Of a stretch of DNA of 64,000 nucleotides, positions 1-9,340 are shown in pieces. Made by a program: the position numbers and the translations under genes. The notes below the pieces were generated by a model. It made no database searches, was not told the DNA's origin, and worked only from the letters and a program-made list of their open reading frames with translations. This DNA comes from Heterohyrax brucei (taxonomy: Eukaryota > Chordata > Mammalia > Hyracoidea > Procaviidae): the NCBI GenBank assembly GCA_028571685.1, contig CM053140.1:222413323-222477322 (forward strand), given 5' to 3'. Position 1 is the first letter of the stretch. Each line of letters opens with the position of its first letter.

Positions 1-179
1 AATCATTCGCCAGCCAGCCAAGTGCCGTCAAGTTGGATCTGACTCATGTTTTAGGTTATTGTAATTTAACTCGTCAGTTGGTAGACAGATTTATTTTAAT
101 TTCATTTTGACTGTTCAAGTAGTATAATCCTTTGAGCTATAGTGGTTATTGAATCCTTAATAATTCTGATGTCCTGTCT
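1..179. other. Unassigned flanking sequence
   Basis: AT-rich mammalian DNA. I see no gene, no recognisable repeat and no convincing open frame here. Confidence 0.4.
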
Positions 180-930
180 CTCAGTGGTTGGAATGGTGAC
201 TACACTGAGAAATGTAATAGGAACTTCTGGCTCAGGAAAACCAAAAGAACTCTTCTTCCAAACCTTTGCTTCCCTCCCCAGATCTGAGAGAAAAACTCCA
301 AACATACATATAAAATACCCCAGTACCCACCCAGGCACTGCTCTAGAATTGAGTGTCAGATGTAGAGTGGAGAATGGAGGGGGGAAAGGCTTGGATTGGG
401 AAGTATTGTCAGTCCATAGGAAAAGTTTGAGTCATGAAAGCTGAACTTTGTAAATTTGTAAGTACAGCAATTGTAGCTCAGAGGAGCTAGTGAAACTTGT
501 CTTTTACCCTCCTCTTGTTTCCCTCCATGAGTCCAGGAGAAAAGCTCAGGGCACACAATAAAATGAAGTAAAATATCCCACTTCATCCTGGGTAATGCAC
601 TAGAATCTAGCATTCAATGTAAAACACAGAAGATAGGCTGAAAAGATTGGGATAGGGAGGGAAATCAGCATATAGGAAAGGACTGAGCCCCTCAAAATCA
701 TGAGCACTTAGCTTGGAATAACCACTGGAATTCACTTGGGGCTCTGCATTGTAGCTCAGGGGAGTCAGCAAAGGTTTTCTTCTGTACTTCTGTTTGTCTC
801 CCTCACTGTGGCTGAGTGAAATGCTCAGGGCATGAACATACTATCCCACTTCCAGTCCAGATAGTGCACCTGAATTTAGGCTCTAGTGTAGCTCTGAGAA
901 GGGAGGGTGGAATTGCATTGTTGCACTCAG
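180..930. repeat. Degenerate tandem array, ~250-280 bp unit, about 2.7 copies
   Basis: Three diverged copies follow one another. Each holds a block like TTGTAGCTCAG (near 225 in decayed form, 471 and 749), then a pyrimidine-rich stretch with CCCTC, then CTCAGGGCA or similar, then ATCCCACTT and a GCACTAGAAT-like block. A second anchor, TCAGTCCATAGGAAA at about 411, recurs as TCAGCATATAGGAAA at about 666. Spacing between copies is 246, 255 and 278 bases depending on the anchor. No long open frame is conserved between copies. It lies upstream of the L1-A 5' end and does not resemble the L1 monomers at 34.2 kb. It could be a piece of an LTR or ERV internal region, or an isolated minisatellite. 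Confidence 0.6.
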
Positions 931-1305
931 CCACCAGTCACTGCTGTACTCTCTAGGTGCAACTGTCCCAACCTCAGCCTCTCAGCTGAATGAAACACTC
1001 ACCAGTCAGGAATCTCTGCTCAGCATGGCAGCCAGCCCCAGCCATACTCTGAGGGGCAGCAGTCCCAGTCCTAGTCTCCCAGCAAACAAAAATGGCCTCC
1101 ACACCTGAGCTGCCTCTCTCCTGCCATGTCAACAGAAGCAAGACTCTCTGCACTGTCAATTTACCTCTGAAAAAAGTAGTTGTTCTCCTTTCTGTTGTGT
1201 AGTCTGAACTTAAAACTTTCTGCCTGATCTTGGGGTTCCTGTAAAGTCCTTTTTGTTCTCTTCCATTGTTTTTGAGGTCTTAGTTATTACAGGGATCAGA
1301 AGAGA
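931..1305. other. Unassigned sequence between the tandem array and L1-A
   Basis: This stretch has moderate GC and several CAGCC and CCTCAGCCTCTC-like tracts. I recognise no repeat family and no gene. Confidence 0.35.
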
Positions 1306-2418
1306 CATGGTGGGGGTGGGGCCAGGATTGTGGACTAGACACCCGTCTCCTCAATTCTCTCTGAGAACTAAAGCCTGGCATGATAATTCAATGGAACAGC
1401 ATGAACATCTGTCGTAGGGTTGTCAGATAGAACCAGGTGCCAGTAAAGGGGAAACTATCTCTCTCTCACATGAGGCCACATGCTGAAACCTGAATCTGCT
1501 GACTAACCATTTGGGAGGACTGCAGGTACTGATGCCTTCTTTGTTTTCCAGGAGTTGGGGACTGGGCATGAGCCAGCAAATACACTGAACTGCAGTGCTT
1601 AAGTAAACAACATATAGTGCAACAGAGACTGCTTGCAATATCCACTTTTTTCAAGCAGGGATGCTGACTGAGGGCACCACTGCCCCTCGACTTTCCAGTT
1701 TCTGAGCTGCACCATAGATTCTACTGTTTCACAGCAGCAAGGGAAGCTTGGGCAGGACAGTATATTGGCCAGTTGGGAGGTGGAGTTACCCACCCAGAGG
1801 TCTTAGCTGGGGCTAATTGTCATTCTGAGAAGCAGTGTCTCTCTGGAAAGTGCTTCTCCAGCAAGAAAAAGCTATGTTTAGAACAGTGGTGCCTAGAGTC
1901 ATGGGTAGGGCCAGGCAGAGGATGGCAGTAAGGCCAAAGTCCCTCCCTATTTTGAACCATGTCATAACATCTGGGGACAGCCTATGAGGTGCTTTCATTG
2001 TCAGCCAGAAGACAGGGCCTGCCAAGCATGAGGGCCTGACTGATTTAAGCAGCTGTTGGACAGCTCTTCACTTAGCAATAAAGTATCTTTTTAAAATAAG
2101 AGCACTTAGAGAACTGATTGGTGAGCAGCCTGGCAGTATCTCCTCCACTCTTCGTTGATCCACATTATAGCATCAGCTGATGGCTCCCCAGTGACTCCAT
2201 AAATAGGGTGCTAACTTCTGCAACCAGAAGGCAGAGCCTGTCACCCTAGAGAGTCCACTTTGGGCCAGTCACTAGAGTACACAGAGGCAGCTGGTGACCA
2301 ACTCACCTCTTAGAACTATAACTCAGCTCCTGTTGAGGTAGCACCAGAGAAACCAAACAGCTTCTGGATGGCATAAAGCCAACAATTCACAGCTACCCAT
2401 TTAAAGCAGCAGACCACC
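1306..2418 (+). promoter_or_regulatory. L1-A 5' UTR (internal promoter region, decayed)
   Basis: Non-coding leader between the L1 5' terminus and the ORF1 ATG. L1 5' UTRs carry an internal RNA polymerase II promoter. The YY1-type motif AAGATGGCGG at the 5' end of the family reads AGGATTGTGG here, so it is probably lost. Its first ~100 bases resemble the 5' terminus of L1-B at 7.95 kb. After that it does not match the monomer-type leader of L1-B and L1-C, pointing to a different 5' UTR type. Confidence 0.6.
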
Positions 2419-3370
2419 ATGGCTCTGGAAAACTCCCAAAATAAAGAATCAAAAAAACTTCCCAGATGGTCTTTCTGAAACTATTGGAGGTCAAGTACAA
2501 AAGAGTTATATAGATAGCCTCTTAGAGATTAACAAAATTCAGCAGAACAAAATAAAAAAATTAAGGAAGCTTCGATAGCACTTGGCTTGGCAAGCTATTT
2601 GAACTGATGGAACATCAGTAATCTGAAATCCAGGAGATCAATCATAAAATTACAGAATTAGACAATTCAATCCAAAGCTAAAAGAGCAGAATGGAGGAAA
2701 TGGAAGCCATAGTTAGCGAGCTTGAGTATAGAGCATCTGACACCGCATCTATGAAGAGAATTCAGAAAAAAAGAAATAGGAAAAATGAATAGCATTAAGA
2801 AACATGTGGGACTCTATTAAAAGGAATAATCTACGTATAATTGGAGTTCCTGGATAGGGAGTGATAGCTGAAAACACAGACAGTGTTGTTGTAGAGCTGC
2901 TGACAGAAAACTTCCCTGAAATTGTGAAAGAAGAGAACATAGATATTCCAGATGTGCAGGAACATCATAAAAACTACACCCTAAAATAGAGACAACAATG
3001 CATATTATAATCAAGCTTAATAAAATAAAACATAAAGAGAGGCTACTAAAATTAGTGAGGCTTAAAGCAAAGATGACTTACAGAGGGAAGCACTGTAGAC
3101 TTTTGTCTGACTTTTTGGAAGAAGTGATGTTGGCAAAAAGCAGTGGGATGACACATTCAAAGACTTGAAGGAGAAAAACTTCCAACTAAGAATTATATAT
3201 CTTGAAAAGCTGTCTCTCAAATGTGACAGTGAAATTAAGATATTTGCAGATAAACAGATGCTTAGAGACTTTAAAAAACCCAAACAAAAACTATAAGAAA
3301 TATAAAAAAAAAAAGTTCTTTGTTTAGAAAAACAAAAGCCACAATGTATACCTGAGGATGCAATGCAGGA
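2419..3370 (+). pseudogene. L1-A ORF1 (ORF1p-like RNA-binding protein), broken
   Basis: Remnant of the L1 ORF1 protein, which coats L1 RNA as a trimer and acts as a nucleic-acid chaperone. The proposed start at 2419 lies in a strong Kozak context (ACCACCATGG) and opens with MALENSQNKESKK. A charged, coiled-coil-like stretch follows (2600-2800). The conserved RRM/C-terminal region (2820-3300) shows the family blocks IIGVPG, ELLTENFPEI, IIKLNKIKHKERLL and FRGK-like TYRGK. In-frame stops appear within the first 30 codons and again in the middle, so no full protein can be made. The same blocks recur in L1-C and L1-D on the other strand. Confidence 0.8.
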
Positions 3371-3789
3371 CACAGCACCCAGAATCCTGTTCAGCTAGGG
3401 AAGCCACAAAGCTCAATTAAAACTACAATATTAAAAGAAGGGAACCAATGAACTGTGACCAGAACATGAAAACTGTGACATCCTCACACATTAAAAAGAG
3501 GGATATATCACAGTAGTCATAACCCTTTCAGATGGAGAGGAAATTAAAAAGACATGCAGAAGTTAAAGTCTGGTTTAAACTTAGAATAGTAAGGGGGAAC
3601 ATAGGCGTAGCTGCAAAGCAAAATACCAGTGCGACACATCCAAACAAGAAACTTAACACAGAATTTGCAACAAACATAAAACCAACACTGAAAAAGATGA
3701 AAAGTCAACCTATAAAGAATGACACAGAAGAGAATATTAAGAAAGGCATAGAAAACATCAACAACACAAAAATAAATGCATCAAAACAA
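3371..3789 (+). other. L1-A inter-ORF spacer
   Basis: A-rich non-coding spacer between ORF1 and ORF2, homologous to the stretch at 60.67-61.1 kb in L1-G. An 88-codon open frame at 3532-3798 lies in it, but it shows no conserved domain and is not preserved in the other L1 copies. I treat it as chance. Confidence 0.6.
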
Positions 3790-6227
3790 CAGCACTAAGC
3801 ATATACCTATCATAATTACACTGAATGCAAATGGACTAAATGCTCCCATAATCCATTTATATGCTGCTTACAAGAAACACACCTTAGTCTTAAAGATATG
3901 AACAAACTGAAAATCAAAGGATGGGAAAATATATACCAGACAAATAGCATATAAAAAAGAGCAGGAGTGACAATACTAATTTCAGATAAAATAGACTTTA
4001 ATGTAAAATCCACCATCATAGGCAAGGACAGTCACTATTTGTTGTTGAAAGTTCCAATATGTGAGCAAGGCATACAATACTAAATATTTATGCACCCAAT
4101 ACCAGAGCTTCTAAATGCATTGAACAAGCCCTGACAACACTGAAAATGAGATAATCACTCCACAATAATACTTGAGACTTCAACACTCCACTTTCGATAA
4201 ATGGACAGATCATCCAGAAAAAAGCTCAGTAAAGATACAGAAGATCTTACTGCACAATTAACCAAGTAGACCTCATCAACATATACAGAACTTTTTACCT
4301 GTTAACAGATAAGTACACATTCTTCTCAAAAACACAGAGAACATTTTTCAGAATAGATTATGTGTTAGGTCATAAAGAAAATCTCAAGAAAATACAGTCC
4401 ACTAGATTATTATACAGCATATTCTTGAATCATAAAGCCATAAAAGTAGAAATTAGTTGCAGGAAAACACAGATAGAAATTAGAACTCACGGAGACTGAA
4501 CTACACCTTGCTAAAAAAGCCATGAGTTATAGAACAAAAAAAGGATGAAATGAAGAAATTTATGGGTCAAATCAAAAAGAAAACACATCCTACCAGAACC
4601 CATAGGATACAGCAAAAGCAGAGCTCAGAGGTCAATTTGTGTCTATAAATGCATGCATGTGGAAGGAAGAAAGGACCCAAACCAAAGAATTAAGCCTAAA
4701 GCAGAAAGAGAGCAACAGAGGAACCCCACAGACATCAGAAGAAAACAGATAATAAAGATTAGAGCAGAGCTAAATGAATTAGAGAATAGAAGAATAATTG
4801 AAACTATTAAAAAAAAACCAAACTCTTATTCTTTGAAAAGATCAACAAAAATGATAAACCATTAGCTAAACTACAAAAGAAAAACAGGAGAAGAAACAAC
4901 CCGAATAAGAAACGAGGTGGGAGACGTCACAACAGACCCAATAGAAATCAGAAATATCATAACAGAATACTATGGAAGACTGTAATCTAACAGATTTGAA
5001 AATCTAGAGGAGATGGACAAATTTCTAGATTCATATCACCTACCAAAATTATCACAAGATGAAGAATAACAAAATAAATGCATCACAAAGGAAGAGATAG
5101 AAAAAATCATCAGAAAAACTACCAACTAAAAAAAGGCCTGGCCCAGATGACTTCACTAGAGGAGTCTAACAAACTTTAGAGAGGAGTTAACTGCAGTACT
5201 ACTGAGAGTCTTTGACAGCATGGAAAGTGATGGAATATTCCCATATTCATCCTATGAAGCCAGCATAATGCTGCTACCAAAGCTGAGGAAAGATGCCACA
5301 AAAGAGGAAAATTATAGACCAATATCTCTCATGAGCCTAGATGCAAAAATTCAACAAATTCATAGTCAACAGAATTCAAAATAGACATAAAAAAATAATT
5401 CATTATGTCCAAATGGAATTCATACTAGGGATGTAAGGCTGGTTGGACATCAGAAAAACGTTTAAGGTGATCAACCACATTATTGGCACAAACGATAAGA
5501 ATCACCTGATTTTGTCAATTGATGCAGAAAAGGCATTTGACTAAGCCCAACACCCATTCATGTGATAAACTCTCACCAAAATAGGAATAGAGCAGAAATT
5601 CCTCAATGCAGTAAAGGGCATGTATCAAAGCCAACCACCTACATCTTCCTGAATGAAGAGAGACTGATAGAATTCCCCTTGAGGATGGGAGTTAGACAAG
5701 TATGCTCACTCTCACCACTTCTATTTAACATTGTACTGGAAGTTCTGGCCAAGAGCAATTATACAAGACAAAGAAATAAAAGGCATCCACAGTGGCAAAG
5801 AAGAAGTAAAAATCTCTCTATTTGCAGATAATATGACTGTATACAAAAAGAATTCTAAAGAATCCATAAGTAAACTGCTGGAATTGATACAAGAGTTCAG
5901 CAAAGTATCAGGATATAAGAAAAACATAAGTAAATCAGTAGGATTCCCTTATATGAATAAAGAAGTCATCAAAGAAAAAAATCACCAAGTCAATACCGTT
6001 CACTATAGCCACAAGAAGATAAAATACCTAGAAATAAATGTAACTAGAGAAGTTAGAGAGCTATACAGAGAAAACTACAAGACCTTACTGCAAGAAACCA
6101 AGAGACTTTACATAAACATGGAGAAACATACCCTGCTGATGGATAGGAAGACTTAACTTTGTGAAAATAGTGATTTTACACAACGCAATCTACACATACA
6201 ATGCAATCCCAGTAGAAATGCTATTGT
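3790..6227 (+). pseudogene. L1-A ORF2 (endonuclease + reverse transcriptase), broken and 3'-truncated
   Basis: Remnant of the L1 ORF2 protein, which nicks target DNA and reverse transcribes L1 RNA. The endonuclease start block (LNANGLN-like) is at about 3820. The CLQETHL-like block is at about 3860-3890, and the DFNTPLS-like block is decayed near 4170-4200. The RT domain begins near 5100 with a PGPDDF block. Motif A reads IDAEKAFD at 5520 and is followed at once by a stop. The catalytic FADD box reads FADN at about 5820. The longest surviving frame is 141 codons at 5731-6156 (RT palm to the SGYKIN-like and KYLGI-like blocks). The C-terminal part is absent. Confidence 0.85.
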
Positions 6228-6472
6228 CATTTTTTTATTATGATTGAATGAAAATGTACATTCCCATAGAGATTTGCATGCTCACCTATGTGTAGTTCCT
6301 ACTGCTCTCCCTGCATGATGACAGCACACTCTTCCTCTCTGCTCCATACATGTCCTATCCTCCTAACAGTTCCCTATCTTCTCTACTCCACTCATTCCCC
6401 TTCCTCCAGTATGAAGTCAACAGGACGATATCCTATAGTTGCCTAAAACCATAAAGTGCCCACAGAATATGC

Positions 6473-7136
6473 CTTGAAGAGTTTCTGCTTATATTTCATT
6501 TTGTGAAGCTTGATTATAATATGTGTTGGAATCTTTTGAGATCTGTATTGAGTGGTGTTCGATATGTATCTTGGATATCTACATTCTCTTCTTTCATAAT
6601 TTATGTTAAGTTTCCTGCCAGTAGCTCGGCAACAATACTCTCTGTGTTCTCAGGTGTCTCGCCCTGTTCAGGAACGCCAGTTAATCATAGATTGTTCCTC
6701 TTAATAGAGTCCCACATGCTTCTTAATGCCTCTTCATTTTTCTTGTTTCTTTTTTCTTATTTCTCATCATAGATGCTGAAGCGAGTGGCTCTGTCTTCCA
6801 AATCAGAAATTCTCTTTTCCATTTGTTCCATTCTGTTTTCTTGGCTTTGAATTGAAATTTCTATATCTTTGATTTCGTTCTTGACCTGTTGGATTTCAGA
6901 GTACTGGTGTTCCATTAGATAGACTAGCTTGCTTATTCTTTCATTTTATTCTGCTGTTTTGTAGTATTCTCCTCTGTATAGGAGGGCTCTGTGTATAATC
7001 CTTTTGTATTCACCTTCTAACAGTTTCAGAAAGGTTTCTTTGGAAAGTTCTGTGGTGCTTTCTTTAGTGGATCTTCTCAAGCCATGGGTGTTTTCTTGGT
7101 TATGTTTTTATCCAGAGTTTGTTGCTTTTGGAGCAT
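6473..7136 (-). pseudogene. L1-B ORF1, N-terminal two-thirds, broken
   Basis: Runs leftwards from an ATG at 7136, the position homologous to the ORF1 start of L1-C (33720). It keeps the charged N-terminal region, the coiled-coil segment and the start of the conserved domain. The plus strand at 6560-6780 is the complement of the VPEQGE-like, ELLA and FRRNN-type blocks seen in L1-C. Stops and frameshifts interrupt it. It ends at the deletion junction near 6472, after the block that in L1-C encodes KQKLLKAV. Confidence 0.7.
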
Positions 7137-7952
7137 CATGTGAGTCAGTAGAGGCTGGGAGAGATGCTGCAAAATGGATCGCAGTTGTTTCTGTAGGCTG
7201 TCTTGAAGTGAATGGTAAAAGGCATCTGACGACTTCCAAAGTCAGTCAGGTTTTCAGGTATATAGGTCCCACTTTCCAACTGGCAAAGTAAGCACCTATA
7301 CACCAAACCTTAGATGTTATAAACTAGATCATAATACAGAAAGCCTACTGCCCTACTGGCCACTGCTGCCAGGCCCCAGCTGTAGGTGACACTGTGTAGA
7401 ACACTGCTTTCCTGACAGAAAAGCACTCTCCTCCAGGCAGGTGTTGCCTCCCAGCTTAGGAATTAGGTCCAGCTGAGGCCTCCGTATGGGTCTATCCACC
7501 TCCCAGTGGAACAAGTGGCGCCCCGCACAAGCCCATCACCAGCCTCAGTACAGGCTACTGTATGGTGGAGGCAGAAAGAGAGGCCAAAAGTGCCATGATG
7601 CACAGAGTCCAAAGCTGGGTTCTCAAAATATTGTAATTTTGCCTGCAGATCCCACCAGCAGTGCATCTGAGATTAGCTGCTAGTTGGGTCCCAGCTCTGC
7701 CCACCAGCTAAGACAGAGAATAAAAGTTAAAATGATGAGTTATCTTCAGTCTGTGAAAACCAGTGCTTGACAAAAGCGGGGTCAGCAAAATAGAGGAGGT
7801 TTTCCATTTGGTGGTGTGATGTCCAGATTAAGAGCCCTATACCTAAGGCTCACGGGGTGCCCAGAAGGTTCCATTTAGTTTTCAGTTCAGGTCTTGGTTA
7901 CCAGAGGGACTTAGGGAGACACGTATTTAGTCCGCCATCTTGACTCCACCCC
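7137..7952 (-). promoter_or_regulatory. L1-B 5' UTR with one promoter monomer and an intact YY1-like site
   Basis: The L1 5' terminus is the complement of GTCCGCCATCTTGAC at 7930-7944. It gives CAAGATGGCGGAC, the classic L1 YY1-site position that sets the transcription start in other mammals. The leader is homologous to that of L1-C along its length and contains one copy (about 7430-7725) of the ~297-base unit that is tandemly duplicated in L1-C. The inner plus-strand motif CAAGTGGCGCC at about 7508 matches the YY1-like motif of the L1-C monomers in degenerate form. Confidence 0.65.
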
Positions 7953-8160
7953 GTACATGTAACTTTTATCTGCCATGAAAAACCAGAAAGTTTACGTGAC
8001 TCATTTAATTTAATTCACTTTACTGTAGTTACCTGGAAAAAAATCTGTAGTATCTCTGAGGTGTGCATATAATGGTATCTAATTTGACTCTAATTTACAT
8101 TTCTCTGATAACTAATGATGTGGACTTGTGCTCCATATTCTTTTTGGAGACTTACCTGTA
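7953..8160 (-). mobile_element. Ancient L1 fragment (ORF2 3' region), left part
   Basis: Old L1 in antisense. The plus strand contains the stereotyped TTTACATTTCTCTGATAACT block followed by a GATGTGGA-like block. Its continuation appears to resume at 14105, on the far side of L1-D, in the right order for one older element. Confidence 0.6.
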
Positions 8161-8322
8161 AACAAACAAATAAAAAACCTATTGTCATTGAGTCAGTTCT
8201 GACTCACAGCAAGGGACAGAGTAGAACTATCCCATGTGGTTTCCAAGGATCACTTGGTGGATTCAAACTGCCATTCTTTCTATTAGCAACTATAACATTC
8301 AATCACTATACCAGCAAGGTTT
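8161..8322 (-). mobile_element. AfroSINE
   Basis: Antisense SINE. The A-rich tail complement is at the left, then the complement of the 3' block (GAGTCAGTTCTGACTCAC), the GACAGAGTAGAAC and TTTCCAAGG blocks, and the tRNA-like head (GGATTCAAACTGCC, the decayed B box). Standard length. Confidence 0.88.
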
Positions 8323-8362
8323 ATATATATTGATTTGTAAACTATCTTTTTCTTAAAAAATT

Positions 8363-9340
8363 ATTTTTCTTTTTTATTGTGAGTAAGATAAAGTATACAA
8401 TGAAAACAAAATGTGCATACCCATCTATCTGCAGCTCCTTCTGCTCTCCTTGCCTGGCGACAACACATTCATCTTTTTCATTCAACATATGTCATATCCT
8501 CTTAACAATCTCCTATTTCCTCCTCTCTGTCCTCTCCTCTCTCATCTAGTAAGACGCTAGTAGGACAGCATCCTATAGATGCATAGAACTATAAATTACT
8601 CACATCATATGTTCACATCGTGTCCCTAATCTGGTCCATTTCTGTCTGAAGAGATCACATCAATGTTTTCTGGTCAGGGGAGGCAACAGGTCTATGAGCC
8701 ATGTGCCCAGAAGAATCTCCAGGACTCGATACCATCAGTTGTAGTGTTTTAGTGAAGCTATTGATGTGCACTCCTCTTTTTCTCTTGTTGCCACTGGCAC
8801 TTGACATTATGTGCCCTATCACGGCTATTCTTGGTGGTGGCTGGGCATCATCCACTTCTACTGGTCACATATTGATACAGTCACCTATTCACATGGGTCC
8901 TTCTCTCTCCTGGGCTCCTTTTCTCTTGTGTCTTTGACGTTCTTGGTGATCACCTGTTCTGGATGAGTTCAGACCATTTGGTGTAACTCAGATGGCAGCT
9001 TGCTAGCTTTTAAGACCCCAGGTACCACTCACAAATATGGGCTGCAGAAGACTCTCTTAGCAGTAGGCTAGTTATGCCAAATGGCCTTGTCACCTGAAAG
9101 CGTGGTCCCCAGACCCCTGACCCTGTTACTCTATCCTTGAATACTGGATTAAGATTAGAAGAGTTTTCAATTTATGTTGAAGTCCAGTTAAGTTGATCTT
9201 CTTTCTGCTACGTTCTGTCACTGCTTTCACCCAACCAAATTTCTGTCAATTGTCTAGTCTATGACCAGCCTCTCCCTCACCTCCTCCTTTGCAGCTGTCA
9301 AAGAGTGTTTTCTTCTGTACATGAGTCTCTTTTTAAGTCA
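8363..9340 (-). other. L1-D 3' UTR
   Basis: Non-coding 3' end homologous to the 3' UTRs of L1-C (27.6-28.6 kb) and L1-F (58.84-59.77 kb). Shared blocks include the complement of TTGCTAGCTTTTAAGACCCC near 9000 and of CTCACAAATATGGGGTACAG-like sequence near 9030. This shared 3' UTR is what ties these L1s to one lineage. Confidence 0.75.

Larger units (their letters stand above)
1306..6227 (+). mobile_element. LINE-1 copy L1-A, 5' end to ORF2, 3' end missing
   Basis: An L1 retrotransposon in sense orientation. From left to right it has a 5' terminus resembling the usual GGGGCCAAGATGGCGGACTAG start (decayed here to GGGGCCAGGATTGTGGACTA), a ~1.1-kb 5' UTR, an ORF1 remnant, a ~0.4-kb inter-ORF spacer and an ORF2 remnant. 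It stops abruptly in ORF2 at TGTCATTTTTT, just where the poly(T) of the opposite-strand copy L1-B begins. All frames contain stops, so it is dead. The ORF sequence is close to the other young L1s in the window, which suggests an Afrotheria-lineage subfamily. Confidence 0.88.
6228..7952 (-). mobile_element. LINE-1 copy L1-B, internally deleted (5' UTR + ORF1 start joined to 3' UTR)
   Basis: Antisense L1 with both ends present but no ORF2. Reading leftwards from 7952, the 5' terminus contains an intact CAAGATGGCGGAC motif. An ~816-base 5' UTR follows, then ORF1 from its ATG at 7136 to about codon 220. The sequence then jumps at about 6472 straight into the last ~245 bases of the L1 3' UTR, ending in poly(A) (poly(T) on the plus strand at 6228). 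The missing piece corresponds to about 4.5 kb of ORF1 end, ORF2 and 3' UTR in L1-C. The layout recalls half-L1 (HAL1-like) or recombined L1 RNAs. Confidence 0.85.

Noticed and set aside
3532..3798. 88-codon frame between L1-A ORF1 and ORF2 as an extra L1 ORF
   Set aside because: The homologous spacer in L1-G (60.7-61.1 kb) has no corresponding frame, so it is not a conserved gene.
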